Notes: generated by a model from the sequence alone, not told the origin. Counted from the stretch's first letter, positions 37,373 to 47,316 are shown. The stretch is DNA of 64,000 bases from Macrococcoides canis (GCF_002119805.1 NZ_CP021059.1:2170001-2234000); one strand, 5' to 3'. Translations and numbers: made by a program.

Positions 37373-38411
37373 ATTTATAAGCTTTTTCTACTTCTTCAAT
37401 TTGTTTCACAGTCGTTACAGCGCCACCACTTGAGAAGTACCATAAGTATGGATCTACTTCTACAACTTTATCATCTTTAATTGCGTTAACGTTTTTAATA
37501 ACGTCATTTGATAACGCCTGTTTTGCTGAAGACTTCCCACCTACAGCTACACCACGGTCCATCGCAAAGATAATATCCGGATTCTTCTTGTTGATATATT
37601 CGAAGTTGATCACTTGTCCGTGACCTTTCGCTGTAATGTTTTCATCTGTTTCTTTCACACCTAATACATCATGAATAAATCCGAAACGTCCACCTTTACC
37701 AAATACAGAAAGTTCTCCTTCGTTTGCTAACACGAATAATCCTTTTTTATCTGATTTCTCAGTCATTGCTTTAACTTCTTCGATTTTTTTATCTAAGTCA
37801 GCAATAAGCTTTTCAGTTTCTTTCTCCTTACCGAAGATTTTTCCGATATTTTCAGTATTCACTTTAATGCTGTCGATATAGTTATTTTCATCTGCACCAA
37901 CGTATACAATCTGTGCTTTCGGTGCTGCTTTTTTCATTTCATCCATTACTTTCTGATTTGCCTGACGTGCTGAGATTAAGATTAAGTCTGGCTGCATTTC
38001 AGCTAATTTTTCAAAGTTTGGTTCTTTTAAGCTACCTAAGTTTACGTATTTGTCATCTTTATAGTCTTTTAAGAATTCAGGTAAGCTACGGTTCCCTTCA
38101 CCTTTAGGCATACCTTTAACGTTCTCATCTGCACCAATTTCTTTTAATGTTGTAAGTGTGCCGTAATCAAATACTGCAACGTTTTTCGGGTTTTTCGTTA
38201 CTTCAACAGTTTCAGATACATCTTTCGCGTCACTACCGTCTTCTTTTTCACCCATTAACTTATATTTATTATCGATTTTTACTGTTTCAGCTTTATCGTC
38301 TGAACCACCTGATGTTTTGTCGTCTGTTTTAGAAGAATCTTTCGTTCCTCCACATGCTGCTAATACTAAAATTAATGATAATGTGATAATTAATCCAATA
38401 ATACGTTTCAT
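37371..38411 (-). CDS. sstD: siderophore-binding lipoprotein (SstD/FatB-like)
   Basis: 346 aa with lipobox LAAC at about residue 20, then a Lys/Asp/Ser-rich linker. Class III binding protein of the FecB/FatB group: NVAVFDYGTLTTLKEIG, LILISARQANQKVMDEM and FAMDRGVAVGGKS. In S. aureus SstD binds catechol siderophores and catecholamine-iron. Last gene of the sstABCD-like operon under a Fur box. A gap of about 90 bases after sstC might hold a minor promoter. Confidence 0.85.
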   Translation of the reverse strand: MKRIIGLIITLSLILVLAACGGTKDSSKTDDKTSGGSDDKAETVKIDNKYKLMGEKEDGSDAKDVSETVEVTKNPKNVAVFDYGTLTTLKEIGADENVKGMPKGEGNRSLPEFLKDYKDDKYVNLGSLKEPNFEKLAEMQPDLILISARQANQKVMDEMKKAAPKAQIVYVGADENNYIDSIKVNTENIGKIFGKEKETEKLIADLDKKIEEVKAMTEKSDKKGLFVLANEGELSVFGKGGRFGFIHDVLGVKETDENITAKGHGQVINFEYINKKNPDIIFAMDRGVAVGGKSSAKQALSNDVIKNVNAIKDDKVVEVDPYLWYFSSGGAVTTVKQIEEVEKAYK

Positions 38412-38503
38412 TTTCCAGTCTCCTTAATGTTATGTATTGTCCCCGTTTTATCGCTGCCCAATAGTATTAATGACCCGGCAACACTCCTTTCAATGGCTAA
38501 AGT

Positions 38504-39310
38504 TTACACTGCCTGAACTTCTTCTATAAATTCATCTACTGTCATACTTTCATCGTCGAAGTATACACAAATTTGCTGTCCGAATATGCATTCGATATTA
38601 ATATCCATGTCGTATACGGACTTCAAGTTTTCTGTTGTGATACATTCATTTTTCGTGCCGTCCAGTAATACTTCTCCATCTTTGAGTGCGATGATGTAGT
38701 CTGCATAGCAAGATGCAAAGTTGATATCATGAATAACGATGACAATTGTTTTTCCTTTTTCGCGTACTAAACGTCGTAATAGCTGCATCATTTGTACAGA
38801 GTGCTTCATATCAAGATTGTTTAGTGGCTCATCAAGGAAGATATAGTCTGTATCTTGCGCAAGTGTCATCGCGATATATGCGCGTTGTCTTTGTCCACCT
38901 GATAGTTCATCAAGGAATCTTGTTTCAAATGGCTTTAGCTCTAAATAGTCGATTGCTTCATTAACGATGCGTTCGTCTTCTTTCGTAAGACGTCCTTTTG
39001 AATACGGGAATCTTCCGAAGTTTACAAGATCACGTACTGTTATCTTTAAATTCGTATGGTTGCTTTGTTTCAATACTGCAAGCTGCATTGCAATATCGTC
39101 GCTTTTCATTTCACTGATTTCTTTATCGTTTAACTGCACTGTTCCTTTATCAAAATCTGACAGTCTCGTAATAGCGGATAATAACGTACTCTTACCTGCT
39201 CCATTCGGACCGATAATCGCTGTAATTGCACCTTTTTTAATTTCCGTTGACACGTCTTTTAATATTGTTTTATTACCGATGTTCTTATACAGATTGCTAA
39301 CTTTAATCAT
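38504..39310 (-). CDS. sstC: iron-siderophore ABC transporter ATPase (SstC-like)
   Basis: 268 aa from ATG 39310 (GGAGGGCGCTC before it); 27 codons further upstream are open but inside sstB. Walker A GPNGAGKSTLLSA (about 35-47), signature LSGGQRQRAYIAM (about 137), Walker B DYIFLDEPLNNLD and switch His VIVIHDINFA. Powers the SstAB permease. Overlaps sstB by 8 bases. Confidence 0.93.
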   Translation of the reverse strand: MIKVSNLYKNIGNKTILKDVSTEIKKGAITAIIGPNGAGKSTLLSAITRLSDFDKGTVQLNDKEISEMKSDDIAMQLAVLKQSNHTNLKITVRDLVNFGRFPYSKGRLTKEDERIVNEAIDYLELKPFETRFLDELSGGQRQRAYIAMTLAQDTDYIFLDEPLNNLDMKHSVQMMQLLRRLVREKGKTIVIVIHDINFASCYADYIIALKDGEVLLDGTKNECITTENLKSVYDMDINIECIFGQQICVYFDDESMTVDEFIEEVQAV

Positions 39311-40256
39311 GAGCGCCCTCCTTGAATAATAAGTATATGAAGTAAATTCCTCCGATAAAGTTGATAAGTATCGTAATCTCTGTCGTGCCATCGAAGAAAT
39401 ATTGATTGATCATCTGGCCAAGTAACAATGTAATTGCGGATACTGCAATTACAGAAATGATTAAATATTGGTGTTTGAATGTCTGCATGAGCTGATATGT
39501 TACGTTACATACGATAATACCTAAAAACGTAATCGGTCCAACGAGTGCTGTTGAGATGCTGACCAGTATTGCGATGACGAGCAGCATATTACGTGTAAGC
39601 TTGTCGACGTTGACACCAAGATTGATTGCATGGGTCTTCCCGAGACTTAACACATCTAACTCATATGATTTCTTATAAATATATATCAGTAATATGATGA
39701 TGAGTGCACAACTGATAATTAATAGCTTCTCATTCACCGTATTAAAGCTCGCAAATAATTTATCCTGTAACAGCAGAAAGTCATCTGGATTCATAACCAT
39801 ATGCATAAAGCTGGATAAACTTGAGAAACATGTCCCCATTACAATACCGAACAGCAGTACAAAGTATACGGACGTATTCTTCTTGAACACAAGATTAAAT
39901 AATCCTAACGTAAACGCAATCATTAATATTACTGATACGAAGAAGTTTGTGTATACATTAAACACCACTTCTCCCATCTTCCCGAACAAGAAGATAATGA
40001 TGGTCTGGATAAATAAGTACACTGCATCTAAGCCGATAACTGAAGGTGTCAATAAATGATTCTCAGTAATAGACTGGAATACGAGTGATGATACTCCAAT
40101 TGCAGCACCGACAAGTAATATCGCTGCAAGCTTCCTTAATCTTGAAGGGAGAACATAGTCAAGAATTGCAAAGTTCAGCTGAATCATCACAAACCCTGTC
40201 ATAAGAAGTAACATCACGATAATAAGTGCACTCGTCTTTTTCATTTGACTAGACAT
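39303..40256 (-). CDS. sstB: siderophore ABC transporter permease (SstB-like)
   Basis: 317 aa, FecCD family, about nine membrane segments; PSRLRKLAAILLVGAAIGVSSLVFQ near the N-terminus and ALVGPITFLGIIVCNVTYQLM as the ATPase-contact loop. The sequence is more divergent than SstA. ATG overlaps the end of sstA by 8 bases. Confidence 0.88.
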   Translation of the reverse strand: MSSQMKKTSALIIVMLLLMTGFVMIQLNFAILDYVLPSRLRKLAAILLVGAAIGVSSLVFQSITENHLLTPSVIGLDAVYLFIQTIIIFLFGKMGEVVFNVYTNFFVSVILMIAFTLGLFNLVFKKNTSVYFVLLFGIVMGTCFSSLSSFMHMVMNPDDFLLLQDKLFASFNTVNEKLLIISCALIIILLIYIYKKSYELDVLSLGKTHAINLGVNVDKLTRNMLLVIAILVSISTALVGPITFLGIIVCNVTYQLMQTFKHQYLIISVIAVSAITLLLGQMINQYFFDGTTEITILINFIGGIYFIYLLFKEGAHD

Positions 40257-41208
40257 ATGACTTCCTCCTCTTCAGGAGAATCGCCATAAAGATAACACTT
40301 CCAACAATACCAAGCGTGAGACCGATTGGAATCTCGTAAGGGAAGATGATCAATCGACTGAAAATATCTGCTACCATGACGAGAATTGCACCAAATAGTG
40401 CTGTGTACGGTAATGCTTTATTCATATGATCCCCGACAAACAATCCAACAATATTCGGAATAATTAATCCTAAAAATGGTAATACCCCAATCGTTACCAC
40501 TACTGTTGCAGATACAATCGCTGCAATAATAACACCGAGATTCATTATCTTTGCGTAAGATATACCTAAGTTCTTACTGAAAGATTCACCCATTCCGACG
40601 ATTGTAAAATGATGTGCAAAGAGATAAATCACGATAACCATCGGAATGATAATGAATAATACTTCATAACGCCCTTTCGTTATCATCGAGAAATCTCCCA
40701 CAAAGAAGTTAGAAATACTTTGCACCGCATTAAAACGCAGTGCCATAAACGTCGCTAAACTTGAAACGATGTTACCGAGCATGAGCCCTACAAGCGGAAT
40801 AAAGATTGCATCCTTAAACTTAATGCGATTGACAATCCACATAAACATCATCGTACCGATAATCGCTGAAACAATACTGAACGATAATTTAATAAGTAAT
40901 GGTGCCTGTGCAAAGAATATCATTGCAATCAATACACCAAACTTCGCAAAATCCATCGTACCTGCTGTCGTTGGTGATACAAATTTATTACGTGTGAGCT
41001 GCTGCATTAACAAACCAGCTACACTTAATGCCACACCCGCTAATATAATAGCAAACGTCCTCGGCAGTCGACTGTTCAACAAAATATTCTTTTGATTCTC
41101 ATCTAAATTAAGTAAATTTGATGGGCTTAAATCTACAACACCAATAAACATAGAGATTACAGACAAAATCAGCAACAGTAGTATGGTGTAAATTATTTTC
41201 ATGAACAA
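40249..41208 (-). CDS. sstA: siderophore ABC transporter permease (SstA-like)
   Basis: 319 aa FecCD permease: NSRLPRTFAIILAGVALSVAGLLMQ (the RLPR motif), TAGTMDFAKFGV and ATVVVTIGVLPFLGLIIPNIVGLFVGD. First gene of the operon, about 15 bases downstream of a perfect Fur-box palindrome. The gene order permease, permease, ATPase, binding protein is that of staphylococcal sstABCD. Confidence 0.9.
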   Translation of the reverse strand: MFMKIIYTILLLLILSVISMFIGVVDLSPSNLLNLDENQKNILLNSRLPRTFAIILAGVALSVAGLLMQQLTRNKFVSPTTAGTMDFAKFGVLIAMIFFAQAPLLIKLSFSIVSAIIGTMMFMWIVNRIKFKDAIFIPLVGLMLGNIVSSLATFMALRFNAVQSISNFFVGDFSMITKGRYEVLFIIIPMVIVIYLFAHHFTIVGMGESFSKNLGISYAKIMNLGVIIAAIVSATVVVTIGVLPFLGLIIPNIVGLFVGDHMNKALPYTALFGAILVMVADIFSRLIIFPYEIPIGLTLGIVGSVIFMAILLKRRKSYV

Positions 41209-41222
41209 AAGCTCCTGTCATC

Positions 41223-41256
41223 ATTGATAATAATTATCAATGAGAAAAATTCTCAA
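41223..41256 (-). promoter_or_regulatory. Fur box and promoter of the sst operon
   Basis: ATTGATAATAATTATCAAT (41223-41241) is a perfect 19-base palindrome close to the Fur consensus. It covers the proposed -10 TTATTA (41228-41233); the -35 TTGAGA is at 41251-41256, spacer 17. Iron-loaded Fur should repress the operon. Confidence 0.85.
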
Positions 41257-41381
41257 TTACAATATTATCAAATATCTCAAATAAATCAACCTGTATTTTA
41301 AAAAAATACTTTATTGAATAACTATTCTTTATATTCTGATTTCATGATATATTGAAAAAAACAATAAAAAGGGGTGGCATT

Positions 41382-42734
41382 ATGAATAAACATCATGGAG
41401 AACAAGCACTTGAAAAAACAATAGGATTCTGGACTGCGATAACGGTAGTTATCGGAACAATTATTGGTTCAGGTGTATTCGTCAAACCTTCTGTAGTGCT
41501 TAATCATGCAGGTACAAGCGATTTAGCAATTTGGGCCTGGGTTGTCGGAGGTATATTAACATTAGCAGCAGGTCTGACAATTGCTGAAGTAGGCGCACAA
41601 ATACCAAAAACCGGAGGACTTTACGCTTATATTAGAGATATATACGGTCCATTCTGGGGCTTTTTAACAGGTTGGATGCAGACGGTCATCTATGGCCCAG
41701 CAATTATTGCTTCACTTTCATTATTCTTCGGCATACTTGTAACGAACTTTTTTGGAATTAATCCAGCTCTAGGGATATGGATTGGTATCGCAGCATTTAC
41801 TTTTCTTGTTATCCTTAATATTCTTGGTACAAATGCCGGCGGTGCGATGCAGACCTTCACTACAATCTGTAAGTTGATTCCCGTATTTGCTATTATCATC
41901 TTCGGTTTACTGTGGGGTAAAGAAGGCGTATTCGGACATAACGTAACAAACTTGATTGAAAATAAAGAAGAAATTAATTTCGGCCGTGCAGTACTTGCAA
42001 CTTTATTCGCATATGACGGATGGATTCTACTGACAAACTTAACAGGAGAGATGAAAAATGCAAAACGTAACCTACCGCTTGCGATGCTTGTAGGATTAAG
42101 CGTTGTTACATTTGCATATGTACTCATCAATATTGCTGTCTTTAAAGTCATCCCTGCTGAAACGCTTGTCGGACTAGGAAACACTTCATCTGCGGAAGCC
42201 GCTAAAATATTATTCGGAGATCTCGGTTCTAAATTTGTTAATATCGGTGTTATCATCTCGATATTCGGTTGCTTAAACGGAAAAATCATGACTTTCCCTC
42301 GTATTCCATTTGCTATGGCTGATGATAACTTATTGCCATTTGCGAAGTTTATCAGCTATGTAAGCCCTAAATTTAAAACACCAATCGGCGCAATGATCAC
42401 AATGTATGTTGTAAGTATGATTCTTCTTTTACTTACAATCGTAATTCCTGAAATCGTGAACGCTGACTACTTATCTGAAATATGTATATTCGTAATTTAT
42501 ATCTTCTATATCGCTAGCTTTATCGGACTGTTTATATTACGTAAACAAAATAAAGGACAAAATCGTGATTATTCAGTACCGTTATATCCGATTGTCCCTA
42601 TCGTTGCGATGGGGGGAGGACTATTCATTATCATCAGTACATTAATGAGTGATTTCATCGGTTCCATGCTCGGTGTACTTTTTGTAGTTATTGGAATTCC
42701 ATTTTATTTCATGTTGCGCAAAAAACATGTTTAA
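41382..42734 (+). CDS. APC family amino acid exchanger (SteT/LAT-like)
   Basis: 450 aa from ATG 41382 (AAGGGG 7 bases before); an upstream ATG at 41352 has no site. Twelve membrane segments; first segment TVVIGTIIGSGVFVKPSVV with the GSGVF substrate loop, and FPRIPFAMADDNLLP. Resembles the serine/threonine exchanger SteT of B. subtilis. Substrate not certain. Confidence 0.87.
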   Translation: MNKHHGEQALEKTIGFWTAITVVIGTIIGSGVFVKPSVVLNHAGTSDLAIWAWVVGGILTLAAGLTIAEVGAQIPKTGGLYAYIRDIYGPFWGFLTGWMQTVIYGPAIIASLSLFFGILVTNFFGINPALGIWIGIAAFTFLVILNILGTNAGGAMQTFTTICKLIPVFAIIIFGLLWGKEGVFGHNVTNLIENKEEINFGRAVLATLFAYDGWILLTNLTGEMKNAKRNLPLAMLVGLSVVTFAYVLINIAVFKVIPAETLVGLGNTSSAEAAKILFGDLGSKFVNIGVIISIFGCLNGKIMTFPRIPFAMADDNLLPFAKFISYVSPKFKTPIGAMITMYVVSMILLLLTIVIPEIVNADYLSEICIFVIYIFYIASFIGLFILRKQNKGQNRDYSVPLYPIVPIVAMGGGLFIIISTLMSDFIGSMLGVLFVVIGIPFYFMLRKKHV

Positions 42735-42791
42735 TATATGCAATAACGGTTATATAACTACTAATACATTACAGAAATGAGGATATATACT

Positions 42792-42902
42792 ATGAAACGT
42801 TTAGTTCAATTAATTATTAAATTAAGTCCAATCTTAATTCCAATCGTAAAGAAACAATTAGAGAAACGCGCGCAACAACAAAATACAACACGTAAATATT
42901 AG
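42792..42902 (+). CDS. 36-aa cationic amphipathic peptide
   Basis: ATG 42792, stop at 42902, with TGAGGA about 8 bases upstream. The peptide begins MKRLVQLIIKLSPILIPIV and continues with KKQLEKRAQQQNTTRKY: a hydrophobic stretch of about 17 residues broken by Pro, then a strongly basic helix. It stands alone between the exchanger gene and a repeat-plus-terminator. Possible roles are a small membrane protein or a toxin-like peptide; nothing in the context decides. It is too short for a routine gene list but its start site and downstream terminator look genuine. Confidence 0.55.
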   Translation: MKRLVQLIIKLSPILIPIVKKQLEKRAQQQNTTRKY

Positions 42903-42940
42903 GTCGTGACACGAGCGTCTAGACACGATAAAAATCGAGA
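42903..42940 (+). repeat. dispersed CGTGACACGAGCG element
   Basis: CGTGACACGAGCGTCTAGAC then ACGATAAAAATCGAG, beginning directly after the stop codon of the 36-aa gene and followed by a terminator. Closely related sequences stand at 55046-55080 (plus) and twice on the minus strand at 54995-55165; the stem at 13695 shares CGTGCCACGAGC. Confidence 0.6.
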
Positions 42941-42950
42941 AAAAATCGAG

Positions 42951-42992
42951 AAAAAGGCAAGGAATTAATATTTTTAATTCCCTGCCTTTTTT
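42951..42992 (+). terminator. terminator after the 36-aa gene
   Basis: AAAAAGGCAAGGAATTAA pairs with TTAATTCCCTGCCTTTTT with one bulge, T-run after. It also abuts the convergent DUF423 stop, so it may serve both. Confidence 0.85.
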
Positions 42993-43354
42993 TAATATTT
43001 AATTGCTGCTATCATCAGCATAACCCAACCTGCGATAAACAATACACCACCGATTGGAGTGATCGCACCGAGTACTTTAATTTGTGTTAATGCTAATACA
43101 TAAAGTGATCCACTGAAAAATACGATACCTAGCGTCATTAACCATCCTGCTGTATTTAAGTTCATCTTCGTAGTACCATTTAAAATCGCAATCGCAATAA
43201 TACCAAGTGCATGATACATTTGATATGTCGTTGCTTTATCCCATATATCCATGTACTTTGCACTTAACTTACCCTCTAAACCATGTGCACCGAATGCACC
43301 AAGTGCGACTGCTAACATTGCGTTAAGTGCACCTATAATTAAAAATAATTTCAT
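42992..43354 (-). CDS. DUF423 membrane protein (YwdK-like)
   Basis: 120 aa, four membrane segments. Family signature at the N-terminus: [20 protein letters not shown], then [19 protein letters not shown] and [12 protein letters not shown]. Function unknown. It ends the ung-ywdI-DUF423 run, an arrangement also found in Bacillus (ywdI-ywdK). Confidence 0.9.
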   Translation of the reverse strand: MKLFLIIGALNAMLAVALGAFGAHGLEGKLSAKYMDIWDKATTYQMYHALGIIAIAILNGTTKMNLNTAGWLMTLGIVFFSGSLYVLALTQIKVLGAITPIGGVLFIAGWVMLMIAAIKY

Positions 43355-43373
43355 GTTGATATCCTCCTATTAT

Positions 43374-43682
43374 TTAAAAATCAAAGATTGAATCTCCATT
43401 ACCAAAACCATCATCTGTCTTAATCTTACTATCGTTCGATACAACTTTAGCACCCATCATCTTCAGTTCTTCTGGTGAAATCGCTTCGTGTGGTCCAGTT
43501 TGTTTTACTGGTGGCGATTCTGCAGGTATATATGCAGGTGCAGATATTGATTTCGTTTCGCTTTGTCCGATATTTGCCATCATTTCTATCGCATAGAGAT
43601 GTTTATTGAATTCCGTCGTAGTTGATGATCGTCTAAGTGCTTCTATTTCTTCAGACAATTTCTGAATGAGTTTATCGTTCAC
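43374..43682 (-). CDS. YwdI family protein (DUF5327)
   Basis: 102 aa. N-terminal helix [17 protein letters not shown] with a predicted coiled coil, a Pro/Ser-rich middle, then [13 protein letters not shown] and a C-terminal acidic/Phe end (GDSIFDF). Start overlaps the ung stop by 4 bases. Function unknown. Confidence 0.8.
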   Translation of the reverse strand: MNDKLIQKLSEEIEALRRSSTTTEFNKHLYAIEMMANIGQSETKSISAPAYIPAESPPVKQTGPHEAISPEELKMMGAKVVSNDSKIKTDDGFGNGDSIFDF

Positions 43683-44347
43683 TGAATATCCTCCCTTCCC
43701 CAGTCTATCGGTGTCTTGTTATGCGCAACTAAATATTCATTCGTCTGACTATATGGTTTTGAGCCAAAGAATCCTCTATAGGCACTCAATGGACTTGGAT
43801 GCACACTTTTAATTACTTTATGTTTGGTCTTATCGATTAAAGGCTCAAGTTTCTGTGCTGGTTTACCCCATAGTATGAACACCACATTTTCTCTATATTG
43901 TGAGACAGCCTTTACAATTTCAGTTGTAAATTGCTCCCATCCAATACCTTTATGCGAATGTGCCTGGCCGCCTAGAACGGTTAACACATTGTTCAATAAT
44001 AACACACCTTCATATGCCCATCCTGTCAATTCACCTGTATGCCTTTGAATGTTTAAATCGCTTTCCAGCTCCTGGTACATGTTACGTAATGATGGCGGAA
44101 GCTTTGTACCATTCATTACCGAAAAGGCCAAGCCATGCGCCTGATTCGGTCCATGATAAGGATCTTGACCAATAATCACAACTTTAACATTATTAAACGG
44201 TGTAAACTTAAACGCATTATATATATTCTCACGTGCTGGATATACTGTTTGTGTTGCGTAAGCTTCTTCTAATATTTTATCCATTTCATCAAAGTTATAT
44301 TTCTCTTTAATTTCATGAAAGATGTGCTGCCATTCCATACTATCCAC
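43679..44347 (-). CDS. ung: uracil-DNA glycosylase
   Basis: 222 aa. Removes uracil from DNA. Catalytic water-activating motif [18 protein letters not shown] (about 65-82), LLLNNVLTV, and the DNA-intercalation loop [13 protein letters not shown] (about 187-199). Complete. Confidence 0.97.
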   Translation of the reverse strand: MDSMEWQHIFHEIKEKYNFDEMDKILEEAYATQTVYPARENIYNAFKFTPFNNVKVVIIGQDPYHGPNQAHGLAFSVMNGTKLPPSLRNMYQELESDLNIQRHTGELTGWAYEGVLLLNNVLTVLGGQAHSHKGIGWEQFTTEIVKAVSQYRENVVFILWGKPAQKLEPLIDKTKHKVIKSVHPSPLSAYRGFFGSKPYSQTNEYLVAHNKTPIDWGREDIQ

Positions 44348-44433
44348 CTCATATATATTATAAACATATCATTTTGAATTAAACGTATTCATGATATGAT
44401 ATTAACAAACAAACATGAATAGGGGAAATGAAA

Positions 44434-45264
44434 ATGAGCTTAAAAAAGATTTTAACAATTGCGGGTTCTGATACAAGTGCCGGAGCTGGTATGCAGGCAG
44501 ACTTAAAAACTTTCCAGGAATATAACACATACGGTATGGTAGCATTAACTGCTGTAGTAGCAATGGACCCAGAAACTTGGGGACATGATGTTACACCTCT
44601 ACCAATTGAATTGTTAGATAAGCAAATTAAAACAGCATTATCTATCGGACCTGATGCAATTAAGACAGGTATGCTAGGAACAGAGGAAATTATCGAACGT
44701 GCAGCAAAAGCATTCGAAGATTCTGATGCAGAATATTTCGTAGTAGACCCTGTAATGGTATGTAAAGGAGAAGATGAAGTACTTAATCCAGGCAATACTG
44801 ATGCGATGATTAAATACTTATTACCACTTGCTACTGTTGTTACACCGAATTTATTCGAAGCAGGTCAATTATCTGGTTTAGGTAAATTAACAACAATCGA
44901 TCAAATGAAAGAAGCTGCCAAAATTATTCATGAACGTGGTGCAAAACACGTTATCATTAAAGGCGGTAAAGCTTTAGAATCTGATGAAGCGTTAGATTTA
45001 TACTATGATGGTGAAACTTACACATTACTGACAACAGATAAATTCCAGTCTTCATACAACCACGGTGCAGGTTGTACATTTGCAGCTGCTACGACAGCAA
45101 ACTTAGCATTAGGTAAATCTCCACGTGAAGCTGTAATTGCTGCTAAAGGATTTGTAGCATCAGCAATTAAGCATGGCTGGAAGATGAACGAATTTGTAGG
45201 ACCAGTACAGCACGGTGCGTACAATAACGTTGAGAAGATTGAAGTAACGACTAAAGAAGTTTAA
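44434..45264 (+). CDS. pdxK: pyridoxine/hydroxymethylpyrimidine kinase
   Basis: 276 aa from ATG 44434 (AGGGG 8 bases before); ATG 44428 is too close to the site. Ribokinase-like: ILTIAGSDTSAGAGMQADLKTF at the start (substrate pocket), VDPVMVCKGEDEVL and the C-terminal anion hole HGAGCTFAAATTANLALG with the catalytic Asp replaced by Cys as in this group. Could act on pyridoxal or on HMP (ThiD); staphylococcal PdxK has this layout. Single gene. Confidence 0.85.
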   Translation: MSLKKILTIAGSDTSAGAGMQADLKTFQEYNTYGMVALTAVVAMDPETWGHDVTPLPIELLDKQIKTALSIGPDAIKTGMLGTEEIIERAAKAFEDSDAEYFVVDPVMVCKGEDEVLNPGNTDAMIKYLLPLATVVTPNLFEAGQLSGLGKLTTIDQMKEAAKIIHERGAKHVIIKGGKALESDEALDLYYDGETYTLLTTDKFQSSYNHGAGCTFAAATTANLALGKSPREAVIAAKGFVASAIKHGWKMNEFVGPVQHGAYNNVEKIEVTTKEV

Positions 45265-45268
45265 TTAT

Positions 45269-45298
45269 AATGCTGAGACGTTTGTCTCAGCATTTTTA
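45269..45298 (+). terminator. terminator of the pyridoxine kinase gene
   Basis: TGCTGAGAC (45271-45279) pairs with GTCTCAGCA (45284-45292) around GTTT-like loop, followed by TTTTTATG. Confidence 0.88.
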
Positions 45299-45388
45299 TG
45301 TCTTTTTTTCTTATACAAGCTCAAAAGGTATAATTTTTACAATTTATCTAGTAAAATAGTTTAGTATAAACTTTGAGGAGTAATGAAG

Positions 45389-45745
45389 ATGGAATTAATC
45401 GACAAACAACAAGTACAGGAGCTATTGAATCAATTTCAAGAGAAACCTGTCTATTTACATGTAGAGACAACTAATGGTGCCTATGCAAGTCACTTCGACG
45501 AAAAAGTGTTCAATGCAGGTACATTCTTACGTAATATTCAAGTATCATATATTCAAGGAATAATTACTGGCGGCGGAAAAGAACCTTTCCGTGTCGGTTT
45601 AAAATTAGATGGCGGATGGATTTATGTACAAGGTCTAACACACTTTGAAATTGACAATGAAGGTCGTTTCTTAATGGCTGGGTTAAACTATCAGGGGCAG
45701 CTTGCTGCAGCTCTTGAAATAAGCGAAACGCCATTTGAAGTTTAA
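45389..45745 (+). CDS. YojF family protein (DUF1806)
   Basis: 118 aa from ATG 45389 (GAGGAG 8 bases before); ATG 45383 is an alternative. Beta-rich: PVYLHVETTNGAYASH, GTFLRNIQVSYIQGIITGGG and PFRVGLKLDGGWIYVQGL. Known to be encoded next to the bacillithiol deacetylase BshB2 (YojG); its own role is unknown. It starts an operon with bshB2, folE2 and the acetyltransferase. Confidence 0.88.
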   Translation: MELIDKQQVQELLNQFQEKPVYLHVETTNGAYASHFDEKVFNAGTFLRNIQVSYIQGIITGGGKEPFRVGLKLDGGWIYVQGLTHFEIDNEGRFLMAGLNYQGQLAAALEISETPFEV

Positions 45746-45755
45746 GGGGGAAATA

Positions 45756-46421
45756 ATGATGGAACAAGAAAGACAAGTACTCGTAATCTTCCCTCATCCG
45801 GATGATGAAGCGTTCGGTGTATCAGGTACGATTATGAAACATATAGATGCAGGCACACCTGTCACATATGCATGTCTAACACTCGGACAAATGGGACGAA
45901 ACTTAGGAAACCCACCATTTGCAACCCGTGAATCATTACCAAAGATTCGTGAACGAGAACTAGAAGAGGCTTGTCGCGTGATGGGGATTACAGATTTACG
46001 TAAAATGGGTTACCGTGATAAGACATTAGAATTTGAGTTATTGGATGACTTAGCTAATATGGTTACGGAATTAATCAATGAATTAAATCCTTCAAAAATT
46101 ATTTCGTTCTATCCAGGTTATTCTGTGCATCCAGACCACGAAGCAACAGCTGATGCCGTAGTTGAAGCGGTGCGTCGTATAGACGGTGAAAAACCTAAAT
46201 TACATTTAGTCGCATTCAGTAACGATACTGTTGAGAATATCGGGGAACCAGATGTTGAGTATGATATTTCAGAGTATGAAGAAAGAAAGATGAATGTTTT
46301 AGGCGCACATGCTTCACAGACGGGCCCAATGCTTGCAAGTTTAGCAGCAAATACACAAGAAGCAGCAGCTGCAAAAGATATGTGGCTACGCAAAGAACGT
46401 TTCTATCAATACGAAGTTTAA
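45756..46421 (+). CDS. bshB2: bacillithiol biosynthesis deacetylase BshB2
   Basis: 221 aa from ATG 45756 with AAGGGGG upstream. LmbE/PIG-L fold zinc deacetylase: FPHPDDEAFGVSGTI (zinc HxDD, about 15-29), KMGYRDKTLEF and YPGYSVHPDHEATADAV (second His site, about 125). Removes acetyl from GlcNAc-malate in bacillithiol synthesis. Confidence 0.93.
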   Translation: MMEQERQVLVIFPHPDDEAFGVSGTIMKHIDAGTPVTYACLTLGQMGRNLGNPPFATRESLPKIRERELEEACRVMGITDLRKMGYRDKTLEFELLDDLANMVTELINELNPSKIISFYPGYSVHPDHEATADAVVEAVRRIDGEKPKLHLVAFSNDTVENIGEPDVEYDISEYEERKMNVLGAHASQTGPMLASLAANTQEAAAAKDMWLRKERFYQYEV

Positions 46422-46436
46422 TTAGGAGAATGCGAG

Positions 46437-47315
46437 ATGGATCAATATAATTTAAATACACGTGAAGGACGATGGAAACACTTTGGTTCTGTCGATCCGA
46501 TTAAAGGTACTAAGCCGACAATTAAAGAAGAAATGACAGATTTACAAAGTTCTAAAAAAGACTTTTTATTCGAAATCGATCATGTTGGAATTAAGAATTT
46601 AACATACCCTGTACGTCTTGATGGTTATCAGACAGCAGGAACCTTCAGCCTTTCAACCCATCTTGCAAAAGATGAAAAAGGTATCAATATGAGTCGTATA
46701 TTAGAATCAGTGGAAGCTCATTATGATAATGGTTTACCGCTTGATTTCGATACATTAAAAGCAGTATTGATTACATTACAGACAGTGATGCATCAAAAAG
46801 ATGCGACAGTTGATGTAGATGCGAAATGGTTCTTTGACCGTTTTAGCCCAGTCACAAATTTACGTGCAGTCGGTCATGCGGATACACGCTTTTCTATGAC
46901 AGTAGAAGGAGATACGACAGTAAACAAGTCTTTAACATTAACAGCAATGGTGACGACGCTTTGTCCTTGCTCTAAAGAAATCAGTGAATACTCTGCTCAT
47001 AATCAGCGCGGTATCGTTACAGTAAAAGCCGACTTCGCGCCAGAAGATGAATTACCAGCAGACTTCAAAGAACGCATCTTAGAAGCAATGGAAGTCAATG
47101 CAAGTTCAATGCTATACCCAATATTGAAACGAACAGATGAAAAATCAGTAACAGAACGTGCTTATGAAAACCCACGTTTCGTCGAAGATTTATTACGATT
47201 AATTGCAGCAGATTTAGTAGAACTTGATTTCATTACAGGATTTACAATTGAATGTCGCAATGAAGAATCTATTCATCAGCATGATGCATTTGCGCGTCTG
47301 ACTTATAATAAATGA
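46437..47315 (+). CDS. folE2: GTP cyclohydrolase I type 2
   Basis: 292 aa. COG1469/FolE2, the metal-flexible first enzyme of folate synthesis. Active-site Cys in [20 protein letters not shown] (about 178-197) and Glu in [18 protein letters not shown] near the end. GGAGAATGCGAG precedes the ATG. In Bacillus the enzyme serves under zinc limitation; no Zur box is seen here. Confidence 0.95.
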   Translation: MDQYNLNTREGRWKHFGSVDPIKGTKPTIKEEMTDLQSSKKDFLFEIDHVGIKNLTYPVRLDGYQTAGTFSLSTHLAKDEKGINMSRILESVEAHYDNGLPLDFDTLKAVLITLQTVMHQKDATVDVDAKWFFDRFSPVTNLRAVGHADTRFSMTVEGDTTVNKSLTLTAMVTTLCPCSKEISEYSAHNQRGIVTVKADFAPEDELPADFKERILEAMEVNASSMLYPILKRTDEKSVTERAYENPRFVEDLLRLIAADLVELDFITGFTIECRNEESIHQHDAFARLTYNK

Positions 47316-47316
47316 T

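Noticed and set aside
41690-42289. 199-codon minus-strand frame opposite the amino acid exchanger
   Set aside because: Antisense of a membrane protein gene, no ribosome binding site; the plus strand matches a known family.
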